A DNA stretch of 24,919 bases from Erythrobacteraceae bacterium CCH12-C2 (GCA_001556995.1 LSKF01000148.1:1-24919); one strand, 5' to 3'; shown: positions 1-8,479, counted from the stretch's first letter. The notes: a model not told the origin generated them from the sequence alone. Program-made: numbers and translations.

Positions 1-2
1 TC

Positions 3-227
3 GACGTTGACGGGCAGCTGCTCGCGATCGACGCCGATGTGATCGACACCACGCGGCTGCTGGAAAAGGCGAACCGGCCGACGGATAGTCATCTTGCCAT
101 GGTTCGGGCCGGCGAGCGCATCCTGCTCCAGCCCCGGCAGTTAATCCGGCTTCCCGCCGATGAAGTTCTCTTCTTTGAAACCGATGAGAATTCAGTGCAC
201 TATGGCGAGCATCGTCTCGCGGCATAG
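3..227 (+). CDS. 3' end of a possible ubiquitin-like (multiubiquitin-type) protein, partial
   Basis: The reading frame is open from the left edge and ends at TAG 225-227, so this is the C-terminal ~74 residues of a longer protein. A GTG at position 39 is inside the same frame and is probably not the real start. The fragment runs VDG..L..ID, then a helix-like stretch (TTRLLEKANR), then GERILL and LPADEVLFFET. That strand-helix-strand order resembles the beta-grasp units of bacterial multiubiquitin proteins (VDG at the start, aromatic 'FET' at the end). This is pattern recognition only. If it is right, the upstream DNA could hold further ubiquitin-like repeats and E1/E2-type enzymes. The next gene begins 41 bp downstream on the same strand and may be cotranscribed. 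It could equally be an unrelated small protein. Confidence 0.4.
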   Translation, partial: DVDGQLLAIDADVIDTTRLLEKANRPTDSHLAMVRAGERILLQPRQLIRLPADEVLFFETDENSVHYGEHRLAA

Positions 228-268
228 GGCGACGCGAAGGTGTCGGCAGTCATTGAGGAGGTGGTGTA

Positions 269-1705
269 ATGCAGACTGAAAGTGCTTCAGGGAAGAACAT
301 CATCATCTTCTCGGATGGGACCGGACAATATGGCGGCGTGCTGCCTGACCAGCGCCTGTCCAACATCTACAAGATGTACCGTGCCATGCGCCCCGGCACC
401 CAGACCGGCTTCGATCCTGCCGACCAAGTTGCCTATTATGATCCCGGTCTGGGATCCGGGGAACTCGGAGGCAGAGTTCGGAACATCCTCGCAGCCGCAT
501 TTGGCACCGGGATAAGCGAGAACATCATCGATTGCTATGAGGCCATCCTGCGCCACTATCAGGATGGCGACCGGATCTTCCTGTTCGGCTTCAGCCGAGG
601 GGCCTACACCGCCCGGTGCGTTGCCAACGTGATGAACTTGTGCGGGATTCCGCGTCATGGCGAAGACGGAAAGCCGCTTCCGATCGGCGGCGTCGCCCTG
701 CGCAAGATTGCCGAAGAAGCGGTCTACCGCGTCTATGAGCATGGCTCTGGCCGGGATCGCGGAAGGTATGAACCGGAGCGCGAGGAGCTGGCACGGCGCT
801 TCAGGTTAAAATACGGAAGCGAAGGTCGGGGCGCCAATGGCGAGTCCCAGGGCAACGTCGCTCCGACATTTATCGGTGTCTTCGACACGGTCGCGGCTCT
901 CGGGACAGTGATCGTCAAGAGGGCGCTGTTCGTCTTGGCGGTGCTCAGCGGCGCCCTCGGGCTTGCCGCCTGGACGAGCGATCTGGGCCTTGCTTGGAAA
1001 GTCCTCGCATCCGCTCCCGCAGCTTTCTTTGCTGGCAGCTTGGTCTGGTCAGTGAAGAAGCAGTTCAAGTTCATCGACAACCCGCCGCAGGGAGGGAAAA
1101 TGAGCTGGCAATTCGCAGCCTGGAACCTCAAGCACTACGATCGCTTCCTTGACAGTAGCGTCGGCTATGCGAGGCACGCGCTCTCGATCGATGAAAACCG
1201 AAAGCGCTTTCCCCGGGTAGGCTGGGCTAACAGCGGCGATACCCACGAACAGAATCGCGGCCCCCTCAAGTGGCTGAAGCAGGAATGGTTCGCGGGCAAT
1301 CACTCCGACATCGGTGGGAGCTATCCGGAAGACGAATCCCGCCTTTCCGACATCGCCCTGCAATGGATGGTCGACGAGCTGAAATCGATACCGAACCAAC
1401 CGCTGGTAGATGATCGCTTCGTGCAGACATTTCCCGATCCGCTCGGCATTCAGCATGATGAGGTCAGGGCCAGTAGGGAGCTCTGGCCGCGCTTCTGGCC
1501 GACATGGGCGAAATTTGGTTGGTCAGCCGAGACCAGGAAAATCCACCCTGAGGCTGTCCTGCACGAGAGTGTCCTTGGCCGCTTCGCCGCAGCTTCCGTG
1601 TCTCAATATGACCAGCGGGCTCCCTATCGGCCGGAAAACCTTCGCGGGCATGTCAACACGTCGGGCTACTACGCGACTTGCGATTTAAGCCACGAGAAAT
1701 ACTGA
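269..1705 (+). CDS. DUF2235 / Tle1-like alpha/beta hydrolase with two membrane segments
   Basis: A 478-aa protein of the DUF2235 family, which includes type VI phospholipase effectors of the Tle1 kind. The N-terminus carries the typical IIIFSDGTGQ strand-turn. The nucleophile elbow GFSRG is at residues 107-111 (Ser109) within FGFSRGAYTAR. A likely catalytic Asp is D206 in GVFDTVAALG, and a likely catalytic His is H345 in NHSDIGGSY. The triad is inferred from family pattern. Between Asp and His are two hydrophobic segments (about 217-236 and 241-262), so the enzyme is probably membrane-anchored. The start has a strong GGAGG (256-260) about 8 bp upstream. It probably acts as an esterase or phospholipase; the substrate cannot be read from sequence. 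No VgrG, PAAR or immunity gene is adjacent, so a T6SS role is not supported here. Confidence 0.85.
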   Translation: MQTESASGKNIIIFSDGTGQYGGVLPDQRLSNIYKMYRAMRPGTQTGFDPADQVAYYDPGLGSGELGGRVRNILAAAFGTGISENIIDCYEAILRHYQDGDRIFLFGFSRGAYTARCVANVMNLCGIPRHGEDGKPLPIGGVALRKIAEEAVYRVYEHGSGRDRGRYEPEREELARRFRLKYGSEGRGANGESQGNVAPTFIGVFDTVAALGTVIVKRALFVLAVLSGALGLAAWTSDLGLAWKVLASAPAAFFAGSLVWSVKKQFKFIDNPPQGGKMSWQFAAWNLKHYDRFLDSSVGYARHALSIDENRKRFPRVGWANSGDTHEQNRGPLKWLKQEWFAGNHSDIGGSYPEDESRLSDIALQWMVDELKSIPNQPLVDDRFVQTFPDPLGIQHDEVRASRELWPRFWPTWAKFGWSAETRKIHPEAVLHESVLGRFAAASVSQYDQRAPYRPENLRGHVNTSGYYATCDLSHEKY

Positions 1706-1763
1706 GAGACTTTCCTAGCCACCCGGCGCAACATCTTGCGAGGGTATTGAGCGGGCCAGAGCG

Positions 1764-2795
1764 ATGAGATTGCTGCTAGCGAGCTTGGCATTGGGGCTGG
1801 CCATAACTGCGGCGCCCGTTTCGGCTCAGCGTTTCGTGTGCCGCGGGACAACGAATTCGCCATATTCGCAATTCGTCTCGACCTACCATGATCACCAGCG
1901 CGTTGCTCCGGCCGCGAGCGGGCTGTCGGACCAGTTCACGTCATTCTCGGCGGTATTCGATGATGCTGATGACGATGATGGTGACGGTCAGCCCGATCTG
2001 CGCCTCAATCCCGAATACGTCTTGTATGAGCTGCGAGGCCTCGCGCCAGGGCGTAGCGGCAATTTCGACGAACCGCCCGTCTCCATTGACCGCCCGAACA
2101 AGTGGTATGCCTCCCCCGGGCTGGTGCCGCTTGTCGAGGCGATACAGGGTGTCACCAATCGCCGTCTCGACGACAGCTACAGCGGGGCTGGAACAGTGTG
2201 GAACCGCGGACATCTCGCTATGAGCGACCATGCCCAGCGCATCAGTCCCGAGGCTGGCTGCAACACCCATGTGTTCTGGAATGCCTCACCGCAGGCCGCG
2301 GACCTCAATCAGGGACCGTGGTTGCATCTCGAGAACTACTCCGCCGCCGCCTCGAACAAGTATCGCAGCATCTGGGTGATCGCCGGACCGATCTTCGATC
2401 CTGCCACACCAAAGCTCACAATCGGCGACCCAGGTGAGCTGAATGTCGAGATTCCCGATGCATTCTTCAAGATCCTCATCCACGAGAGCCCATCGGGCCT
2501 CGACACGCTGGCCTTTATCTTTGAGCAGCCAAATGCACTGGATGCTGACGGAAAACCCGTGCCGACACAGACATGGGTCAATTGCAACCGGGCGAGCCAG
2601 CTCGGCCATGTCTACGATCACCAGCCCAACCTTGTTACGATCAGGGAAATCGAGCGACGAACCGGGCTCCAGTTCTTTCCGGATCATCCTGATTGGCAAA
2701 CTCTTCTTGGCAAGCGACCGCGTAAGCTATGGCCGATCGAGACCCGTTTCTGGGATAGCAGTACGCCATGTGGTGGGCAGCGGAGCCATCCGTAA
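1764..2795 (+). CDS. Secreted DNA/RNA non-specific endonuclease (NucA/Serratia nuclease family)
   Basis: A 343-aa protein with a clear signal peptide (hydrophobic residues ~3-20 ending VSAQ), so it is exported. The betabeta-alpha-metal nuclease core is recognisable. The general-base histidine is H150 in WNRGHLAMSDHA, and the metal-binding Asn is N173 in FWNASPQAADLN, followed by the conserved W..LE. The usual DRGH signature reads NRGH here, which is uncommon but outside the base/metal pair. Family members cleave DNA and RNA without sequence specificity using Mg2+. It starts 58 bp after the DUF2235 gene on the same strand and may share its transcript. The ribosome binding site is weak. Roles in nutrient acquisition or against foreign DNA are both possible. 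Confidence 0.85.
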   Translation: MRLLLASLALGLAITAAPVSAQRFVCRGTTNSPYSQFVSTYHDHQRVAPAASGLSDQFTSFSAVFDDADDDDGDGQPDLRLNPEYVLYELRGLAPGRSGNFDEPPVSIDRPNKWYASPGLVPLVEAIQGVTNRRLDDSYSGAGTVWNRGHLAMSDHAQRISPEAGCNTHVFWNASPQAADLNQGPWLHLENYSAAASNKYRSIWVIAGPIFDPATPKLTIGDPGELNVEIPDAFFKILIHESPSGLDTLAFIFEQPNALDADGKPVPTQTWVNCNRASQLGHVYDHQPNLVTIREIERRTGLQFFPDHPDWQTLLGKRPRKLWPIETRFWDSSTPCGGQRSHP

Positions 2796-2957
2796 TGGAG
2801 GCAAGAGCTTCAGCCCTAGCAGCTTGCGATATTGGCCAGTGTAAGCCGGCTGCATTGCTTTTGAGCGATCTTTCCTTCTCGCTGGCAGGACGGCCGCCGC
2901 GCTGGTCCATTTGGCCTACCCGTCGATAGGCAGTGCACCGCTCCGACGATAAACCGG

Positions 2958-3197
2958 TCAAAGGTATGAACGTGTCAGCTGTCGACCCAGATCTGGTCGT
3001 TCCCAATCATAAATGAAAACGTCTTTTTCCGCCAAAAGTCGCCATGCACCTTTCGGGATCGAGACACGACCCAACTGTTGATAGCGAGTGGTGAAAAGCT
3101 GGGGATGATGCTCGATACCCCTGACTAACATTGTCTGGAAGCTAACCATCACCGCTTCACGCTCTCCTATTGGCCAACAACGCTCTGGAGGGGACAT
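2958..3197 (-). CDS. Small hypothetical protein, doubtful
   Basis: A possible 79-aa protein, or 63 aa if it starts at ATG 3149. The stretch LGRVSIPKGAWRLLAEKD faintly recalls the 'G.V.IPK..R..L' pattern of AbrB/MazE-type swapped-hairpin DNA-binding domains, but the rest does not clearly fit. The ribosome binding site is unconvincing for the first start; an AGGAG lies upstream of the inner one. It sits alone, opposite to its neighbours, in an otherwise empty spacer. It may be a remnant or chance frame. Confidence 0.25.
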   Translation of the reverse strand: MSPPERCWPIGEREAVMVSFQTMLVRGIEHHPQLFTTRYQQLGRVSIPKGAWRLLAEKDVFIYDWERPDLGRQLTRSYL

Positions 3198-3370
3198 GGC
3201 TCTGATCAGCTCTCAAGTGTGTTCCAGGATTACAGTCCCTTAGCCTGAGGCCGCTGGTATTGCCCTGCGTCACGCCAATTCGCAATCCGCCGATCAATGG
3301 CTGCCCAAGGCGCGCAACATTGGGTTGGAATTGGCAAGACGCTTCGGGTGTAACCTTTATCATGCTGGGA

Positions 3371-3410
3371 TCGGACAAGGGGCTTGAACCCTTCAGCAAC
3401 GGCCCCTTTG
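3371..3410. other. Hairpin with tRNA T-arm-like minus strand
   Basis: On the + strand CAAGGGGC (3376-3383) can pair with GCCCCTTTG (3402-3410), giving a leader hairpin ahead of the outer-membrane protein gene. Read on the minus strand, the left half also looks like the 3' end of a tRNA: stem AAGGG, loop TTCAAGC (fits the TTCRANY T-loop rule), stem CCCTT, then seven bases, one discriminator and CCA. No matching 5' acceptor strand or anticodon arm is present, so it is not a complete tRNA. It may be an attachment-site remnant, a terminator/attenuator, or coincidence. Confidence 0.3.
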
Positions 3411-3441
3411 TATCGTGTGTTCAAGAACTTGGAGAACGACC

Positions 3442-4293
3442 ATGCCCTTGCAGTTTAACGCTCCACTTCGGTTGCCTCTTGTTACGGTCAAATCGATTGT
3501 TTTTGCCGGTGCATTTGCTCCGGTGTCGGCGGTTGCAGGGCCATGGACGCTGCCGGAAGGCGAGACTTACAACAAGCCTGCGGTCAATTACTTCTCGGGA
3601 GATTCGCTCTTCGGCACCGATCAGCCGGAGCTTGAGGAGTTCGAGGATTTCAACTTCACCTTCTACAACGAAACGGGCATCACCGACGACCTGTCGTTCA
3701 TCGTTTCAGTTCCGATCAAGGAAATCCGTCGCCGCGACCGTAACCAAGCTGGCAACGTGACGACCCAAGAAACCTCAGGGGTGGGCGATATCGATGTCGG
3801 CCTGCGCTACAACCTGTCAAAGGGCCCGGTCGTGGTCGCGGTGCAGGGTCTGTTCAAGGCACCTTATGCCTACAGCGATGACGATCCGCTGCCACTCGGC
3901 AACGGGCAAGAAGATTTCGAGGGCCGCATTCAGCTGGGCCATTCGCTTGGCAAGGCCGGCTATGTCGTGGCCGAGGCAGGCTATCGTTACCGGGTTGGTG
4001 CGCCATCGGACGAATTCCGCTACCTCCTCGAATATGGCGTCGATGTGAACGGTTCGGTCTATCTGCGCACCAAACTTGACGGCCTGCTCAGTATCCGCAA
4101 CGATACGCCGCGATTGGCTGCCAACGGCAACCCGACGATCCCACTCGCCTTTGATCTCGCCAAGCTTGAGCTGACCGCAGGTTACAAGTTCAACGGGAAA
4201 CTGGCTGCCGAGTTCACCGCAACCCCCAATCTCTATGGCGACAACACACTAACCGGCACCAATTACCAGCTGGCACTCGTATTCCAGCTGTGA
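3442..4293 (+). CDS. Outer-membrane beta-barrel protein
   Basis: The start at ATG 3442 is chosen because GGAGA lies ~8 bp upstream and the protein then begins with a standard signal peptide (hydrophobic ~13-36, ending AVAG). An in-frame start at 3415 is less likely. The mature part (283 aa in total) is rich in alternating polar/hydrophobic, aromatic-ended strands with Gly/Asp turns (FNFTFYNETG, VGLRYNLSKG, AEAGYRYRVG, LELTAGYKF, NYQLALVF), as expected of an outer-membrane beta-barrel. No specific porin family is recognised. The stop codon overlaps the GTG of the GT2 gene by 4 bp, so it is translationally coupled to the two glycosyltransferases. It may export, anchor or modify the same surface glycan. 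Confidence 0.75.
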   Translation: MPLQFNAPLRLPLVTVKSIVFAGAFAPVSAVAGPWTLPEGETYNKPAVNYFSGDSLFGTDQPELEEFEDFNFTFYNETGITDDLSFIVSVPIKEIRRRDRNQAGNVTTQETSGVGDIDVGLRYNLSKGPVVVAVQGLFKAPYAYSDDDPLPLGNGQEDFEGRIQLGHSLGKAGYVVAEAGYRYRVGAPSDEFRYLLEYGVDVNGSVYLRTKLDGLLSIRNDTPRLAANGNPTIPLAFDLAKLELTAGYKFNGKLAAEFTATPNLYGDNTLTGTNYQLALVFQL

Positions 4294-5786
4294 TTGCGCA
4301 CGTCATTGCCGCTGTTGTCCTGCTATCGGGACACTACTTCGTTATGGCCATACTGGGGGCATATGGTGTTCACCGGCTTTATCTGGCGTGGCAGGCATGG
4401 CGGTCGCCGGCACAGCCTCGCACGCATCAGCGGTTCGCCGAACTGCCGTTGGTAACGGTCCAATTGCCGGTCTATAACGAACGGCATGTGATCGCCCGGC
4501 TGATCGATGCGGCGGTCGCGCTGGACTACCCGGCGGATCGGTTGGAAATCCAGGTTCTCGACGATTCCACCGACGAAACCACTGCGATTGCTGCTGCGCG
4601 GATTGCCCATCACCGGGCGCTGGGGGTGGAGATCGTGCATATCCGCCGTCCCGACCGAATCGGCTTCAAGGCCGGTGCGCTTGCCTATGGGTTGGAGCAG
4701 GCGCGGGGCGAGTTTGTACTGATCCTCGATGCAGATTTCGTTCCGGCGCCCGATTTACTGCGCGCGCTCATCGATCCGCTTGCCGACCCTGCTGTCGGTA
4801 TGGTGCAGGCCCGCTGGAGTTATCTCAACCGCCATCGCAACCTGTTGACCCGCGTGCAGGCGGTGCTGCTCGATGCGCATTTCATGATTGAACATCGCCA
4901 GCGCGCGGCGCGGGGGCTGTTCTTCAATTTCAACGGCACGGCCGGCATCTGGCGCAAGCAGGCGATCCGCAACGCTGGCGGTTGGCGGGCGGATACGCTG
5001 ACCGAGGATCTTGACCTTAGTTACCGCGCGCAGCTGGCGGGCTGGCGGTTTGTTTATCTGGGCGAAGTGGAATGCCTTAGCGAATTGCCTGCCGACATGA
5101 ACGCGTTCAAGAGCCAGCAGCACCGGTGGACCAAGGGATCGATCGAGGTGATGCTGCGCCTCCTTCCCTCGATCTGGCGTGCAAGACTGCCGCTGCCGGT
5201 GAAGATCGAGGCGACGCTGCACTTGACCAGCAACTTGGCCTATCTGCTGTTCATCGCCGAATGCTTGATCCTGTTCATCCCCGGCGTGGCTGTACGCGAA
5301 GCCTATCACCTCGATGCGCTGCTATGGATCGATGTGCCGTTGTTGATCATTACGAGCCTAAGCAATTTTGCGTTCTTCCTTCTGGGCCAGCGCGCCTTGC
5401 ATCTGGGCATTGGCAAGCCTGCGCGCCTGCATGAGGTGGTCTTGCTGATGCCGTTGCTTATCGGGCTGGCGTTGAACAATTGCCGCGCCGTGATCGAGGC
5501 GCTGCTTGGCATTCGCAGCGGGTTCGTGCGCACGCCGAAGCAGGGCAATGCCGCATCGGACCGTCCGACCTCACTTTATCGGACATCGCGATCGCGGCTT
5601 GGCGAACGCATTGAGATTGGGCTAGGGCTTGCCTTTGCCGGATGTGCCGTGTGGCTGGCGGGGCGTCACCATTGGCAGAGTGCGCCCTTTGCGGCACTGT
5701 TTGCAATCTGCTTTCTGGCAATCGGGATCGGCAGCGTGCAGGCGCTTAGGCGACGACCAACACAGCGCCAATTGAGCGCGGTATGA
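4290..5786 (+). CDS. Cellulose-synthase-like GT2 processive glycosyltransferase
   Basis: A 498-aa inner-membrane glycosyltransferase of family GT2, similar in layout to bacterial CslA/glucomannan or cellulose synthases. It has an N-terminal membrane helix, then a cytoplasmic catalytic domain with VQLPVYNE (57-64), DDS (91-93), the nucleotide-sugar-binding DAD (147-149), TED (238-240) carrying the likely catalytic Asp, and Q276-x-x-R-W280. Several C-terminal membrane helices follow (about 308-460). All catalytic motifs are intact, so it is probably active and adds hexose units to a growing chain across the inner membrane. The GTG start overlaps the preceding TGA (GTGA), and its own stop overlaps the next ATG (ATGA). 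The polymer made cannot be told from sequence, and no PilZ or BcsB-like partner is visible. Confidence 0.88.
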   Translation: MIAHVIAAVVLLSGHYFVMAILGAYGVHRLYLAWQAWRSPAQPRTHQRFAELPLVTVQLPVYNERHVIARLIDAAVALDYPADRLEIQVLDDSTDETTAIAAARIAHHRALGVEIVHIRRPDRIGFKAGALAYGLEQARGEFVLILDADFVPAPDLLRALIDPLADPAVGMVQARWSYLNRHRNLLTRVQAVLLDAHFMIEHRQRAARGLFFNFNGTAGIWRKQAIRNAGGWRADTLTEDLDLSYRAQLAGWRFVYLGEVECLSELPADMNAFKSQQHRWTKGSIEVMLRLLPSIWRARLPLPVKIEATLHLTSNLAYLLFIAECLILFIPGVAVREAYHLDALLWIDVPLLIITSLSNFAFFLLGQRALHLGIGKPARLHEVVLLMPLLIGLALNNCRAVIEALLGIRSGFVRTPKQGNAASDRPTSLYRTSRSRLGERIEIGLGLAFAGCAVWLAGRHHWQSAPFAALFAICFLAIGIGSVQALRRRPTQRQLSAV

Positions 5787-7156
5787 AGAGCGGTCTCGCC
5801 GCATCGCCGTCCGCTGTGTCCGCCTCAGCAGGCTGGATCACATCGCTCGCCTGCGCCGGGTTTCTGGCGGCAAGTCTCGCGGTGTATGGAATCGCCGCGA
5901 TTGCACCGGCGCAGACCGGAACGGCCTATATCGTCCTGCATGGGCTGATGACCGCAGCCATGCTGGCAGCTTGGCGCTGGGGAGGAGCGTTGCACCTTCC
6001 GTTGATCCTGTTCACCGGCATTGCCGCGCGGATCTTGCTGATCCCGGCACCAATGCTGAGCAGCAATGATGCCGAGCGGTATCTGTGGGATGGTGCGGTT
6101 GCACTGACCGGGTTCGATCCCTATTCGGTGGCGCCCGCCGACCAGCTGGTTACTGGTTTGCGCGCAATGTGGGCGACCCCGCCCGAACATGCCGCCTACC
6201 CCACGCTTTATCCCCCCGTAGCGCTCAGCCTATTTGGCCTGGCGGCCTTGGCCGGGCCGGTGTGGGGCATCTGGGTGTGGAAGCTGATCGCGAGCCTCGC
6301 AGGTATTGCGCTGGTGCCGCTTGCGCTCCGGCTGCTGCGTCGACACCGGCTGGATCGGCATATCGCACTGGTCGCATTGTCGCCGCTGCTCGTGCTTGAA
6401 ACCGGGGTCGGCGCACATGTCGACAGCATTGTCGCCCTGATCGTGACGGCTGCGCTGCTTGCATTCGACGCGCGGCGACCGGTCTGGGTTGGCGTGCTGC
6501 TCGGGCTCGGGATTGGCGTCAAGCTGCTGCCTGGCGCTGTGCTGGCTGCGCTTATCGTGGCAGCGGGATGGCGAGGCGGCGCGCGGATGGCGGGCGCGGC
6601 GATTGCTACGGTTGGTGGGGTTTACGGCCTCGCGTTCGCAGGCGGCTGGCGACCGATCGGAAGCCTTCCGGTGTTCTTCGAAAAATGGCGCAATGGATCG
6701 CCGCTGTTCACCTTGCTCGAAGCGCACTTGTTAGGCGCAGGATTGCTGGCGATGCTCGGGGCGCTGGCGGTTGTCGCCGGGGTGGCGGTCTTGGTTGTCG
6801 CGCGCAAGCGGCCAGTGATCGGGGCGCAGATTGCACTGGCAACGCCGTTGATCCTGAGCCCTGTCGCCTTCCCATGGTACTTGAGCGCGCTGGTGCCCCT
6901 ATCCGCCGTCGCCCCGAGCGCGACCGTCCTGATCTGGCTGAGCACATCGCCACTGATCTACGAAGTGCGCGACCAGTTTGTCAGCGAAGGGGTGTGGATG
7001 CCCGCATTATGGCCGCTGATAGTGATAGGTGCAGGATGGGTCATGGGAGCCGGCATCGACGCGCGGCGCGAACTGTCACGACCTAAGCGGCGCGAGCGGC
7101 ACGCCGACAAAAGCCTGAGCGAGCTGATCGACACACCGTCTAGCGGCGCGGGCTAG
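5783..7156 (+). CDS. Polytopic GT87-like glycosyltransferase (DUF2029 type)
   Basis: A 457-aa protein with about 10-12 membrane helices. After the first helices a loop reads SNDAERYLWDGAVALTGFDPYS (~residues 94-115). This is the Asp-rich loop and 'DPY' pattern typical of polyprenol-phosphate-dependent GT-C enzymes such as GT87 mannosyltransferases. Acidic residues D96 and E98 are candidate catalytic or metal ligands by analogy. It starts with ATG overlapping the GT2 stop codon. Together with the GT2 enzyme and the barrel protein it probably builds or decorates one envelope glycan, with this enzyme using a lipid-linked sugar on the periplasmic face. It is the last gene of the operon; no clear terminator follows. 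Confidence 0.7.
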   Translation: MKSGLAASPSAVSASAGWITSLACAGFLAASLAVYGIAAIAPAQTGTAYIVLHGLMTAAMLAAWRWGGALHLPLILFTGIAARILLIPAPMLSSNDAERYLWDGAVALTGFDPYSVAPADQLVTGLRAMWATPPEHAAYPTLYPPVALSLFGLAALAGPVWGIWVWKLIASLAGIALVPLALRLLRRHRLDRHIALVALSPLLVLETGVGAHVDSIVALIVTAALLAFDARRPVWVGVLLGLGIGVKLLPGAVLAALIVAAGWRGGARMAGAAIATVGGVYGLAFAGGWRPIGSLPVFFEKWRNGSPLFTLLEAHLLGAGLLAMLGALAVVAGVAVLVVARKRPVIGAQIALATPLILSPVAFPWYLSALVPLSAVAPSATVLIWLSTSPLIYEVRDQFVSEGVWMPALWPLIVIGAGWVMGAGIDARRELSRPKRRERHADKSLSELIDTPSSGAG

Positions 7157-7569
7157 TAGAGAAAGTATCCACGGCTTCGGGATTGATGTGACCCTCCACT
7201 GCGACCCAACCTCGGAACGCTCTGGCCTGGTGTTTGCCGCCTTGTTCAGGTCCGGTGGGCTGGTTTTCTTCTCCTTCCGATCGTAATGTCTGCTCATGCC
7301 AAAGCCGGTCACTCGGCATGCCAGTTGCAAATGGCCGGAATGTCCCAAAATGCGACGATCGAAGACCATAGCTCCGCCTGCCGTCGGGCATAGCGAAGCG
7401 TCATTCTGCGCCGTCTCAAATCCCTCGACTTGCACGCCACGACGGACGATCGCCGTGTTGGCAAAGTCGCCTCAATTCAAGGGTTCAAAGACCATTGGTA
7501 CCCAGTGATACGGTCTTGACACCGGGCCTGTAGCAATGCGACCGAACTGGTGGTCGAAACGAGCACCAA
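7157..7569. other. 413-bp intergenic stretch
   Basis: No recognisable gene, RNA or strong hairpin. Short open frames on both strands (7296-7508 +, 7140-7391 -, 7076-7435 -) overlap each other and have no start signals or family features. The border between the glycan operon and the mobile-element genes probably lies here, but no direct repeat or attachment site is evident. Confidence 0.5.
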
Positions 7570-7779
7570 ATGGCAAACTATGACGACGCCCTGAAAGTAA
7601 TGGACGCGGTCGCAAAGTACCGTGAGGACGAGAGTTTGCCCGACGACCCGCACGAAATCGACCGCCTTTGTGAACGCTTGTTCTCGGACGATGGGTTTGA
7701 CGAAGTCGCCATCGCATGGAAACGTATTTCGAAATACGAGCGTGAGGTACACGGAGGCGATTGGCCAAAGGCCGATTGA
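7570..7779 (+). CDS. Small acidic hypothetical protein
   Basis: A 69-aa acidic, probably helical protein (many Asp/Glu, two Trp, no membrane segment or cysteine). I do not recognise a family. There is no obvious ribosome binding site before the ATG. It precedes a same-strand GntR/FCD-like gene by 30 bp and could be cotranscribed. Codon use looks coding rather than random, but the evidence is modest. Confidence 0.45.
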   Translation: MANYDDALKVMDAVAKYREDESLPDDPHEIDRLCERLFSDDGFDEVAIAWKRISKYEREVHGGDWPKAD

Positions 7780-7809
7780 TGAGAATTACCGTCATGCTAC
7801 TATTACCGC

Positions 7810-8469
7810 ATGGCGAAACGGATCGATCTCTACCAGGAAGCGTCCAAGCGCATGGCAATCAGCCCCGACGCTTGCATGGAGCGCATTCGGCGCTGCAGCA
7901 TCAGTTCCAAATTCGGATATGAGGGCACTGACCCGGCATCGCTTGCCGCGATCGTGGAAATGGACGCAGACTGGGGTGCCGCCGCATTTGCGGAACTGCG
8001 GAGTACCGGTTTCATCAAGACGGACTGGGCCCGTTTCAAGTGGTACCAGCCCAGCGGCAAGGAACTCGATGATAAGATAGCCGAGTTAGCGGCAATCGAA
8101 GCTGCGGCAATCATCAGGCTGTCGTCCATGGACTGCGCGCCGGCACTATCTGCTATCCGCGCCTTGGCTTCGAACTTCCTCGAAGAAGCGGATGGAGGGG
8201 ACACGATTGCGACGAGCCTTGCTCATAACAGGATGATGCTGGCGATCGTCAGCGCCACCGGCGAGCTTCGCCTCATGGAAGATTACGTCAAACACGCCAG
8301 TGTGGCGGTCGCCTATGCAGTTGCGGATCGACTTGAGGCGGCCGACCTCGAGGGCATGAAACGTTCAGCTAATGTCATTGTGGACCTCATCGGGACGACC
8401 GAACCGCGGGACTGCGCAGCCGAAGCTGTGGCCATGCGGCTCCACCCGAGAGAGCCCGTGAACGCGTGA
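7810..8469 (+). CDS. GntR/FCD-like transcriptional regulator, divergent
   Basis: A 219-aa protein. The first ~75 residues fit a degenerate GntR winged helix-turn-helix: GYEGTDPASLAAIVEMD, then AAFAELRSTGFIKTDW and a wing-like KWYQPSG. From ~residue 85 the sequence is all-helical in the style of an FCD ligand-binding domain: ELAAIEAAAIIRL, then AHNRMMLAIVSATGELRLMEDY. The metal-binding His residues of classical FCD domains are not clearly conserved. It may therefore sense no metal-linked ligand or have lost sensing. It converges with a second GntR-like gene whose stop is only 10 bp away. A regulatory role on nearby genes is inferred. Confidence 0.55.
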   Translation: MAKRIDLYQEASKRMAISPDACMERIRRCSISSKFGYEGTDPASLAAIVEMDADWGAAAFAELRSTGFIKTDWARFKWYQPSGKELDDKIAELAAIEAAAIIRLSSMDCAPALSAIRALASNFLEEADGGDTIATSLAHNRMMLAIVSATGELRLMEDYVKHASVAVAYAVADRLEAADLEGMKRSANVIVDLIGTTEPRDCAAEAVAMRLHPREPVNA

Positions 8470-8479
8470 GGCATCTCAC

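Larger units (their letters stand above)
2796..3441. other. 646-bp intergenic stretch
   Basis: No convincing gene. A minus-strand frame at 2958-3197 could encode a 79-aa peptide (listed separately at low confidence). A GC-rich hairpin lies at 3376-3410 just before the outer-membrane protein gene. The other frames here are short and unrecognised. The region separates two same-strand blocks and probably carries the promoter of the glycan operon. Confidence 0.5.

Noticed and set aside
4755..5309. 184-codon minus-strand frame inside the GT2 gene
   Set aside because: It lies opposite the intact GT2 motifs and has no family signal.
7400..7515. Second tRNA-like stretch (GGGTTCAAAGACC...CCA)
   Set aside because: The stem flanking the TTCAAAG loop does not pair and no other tRNA arm is present.
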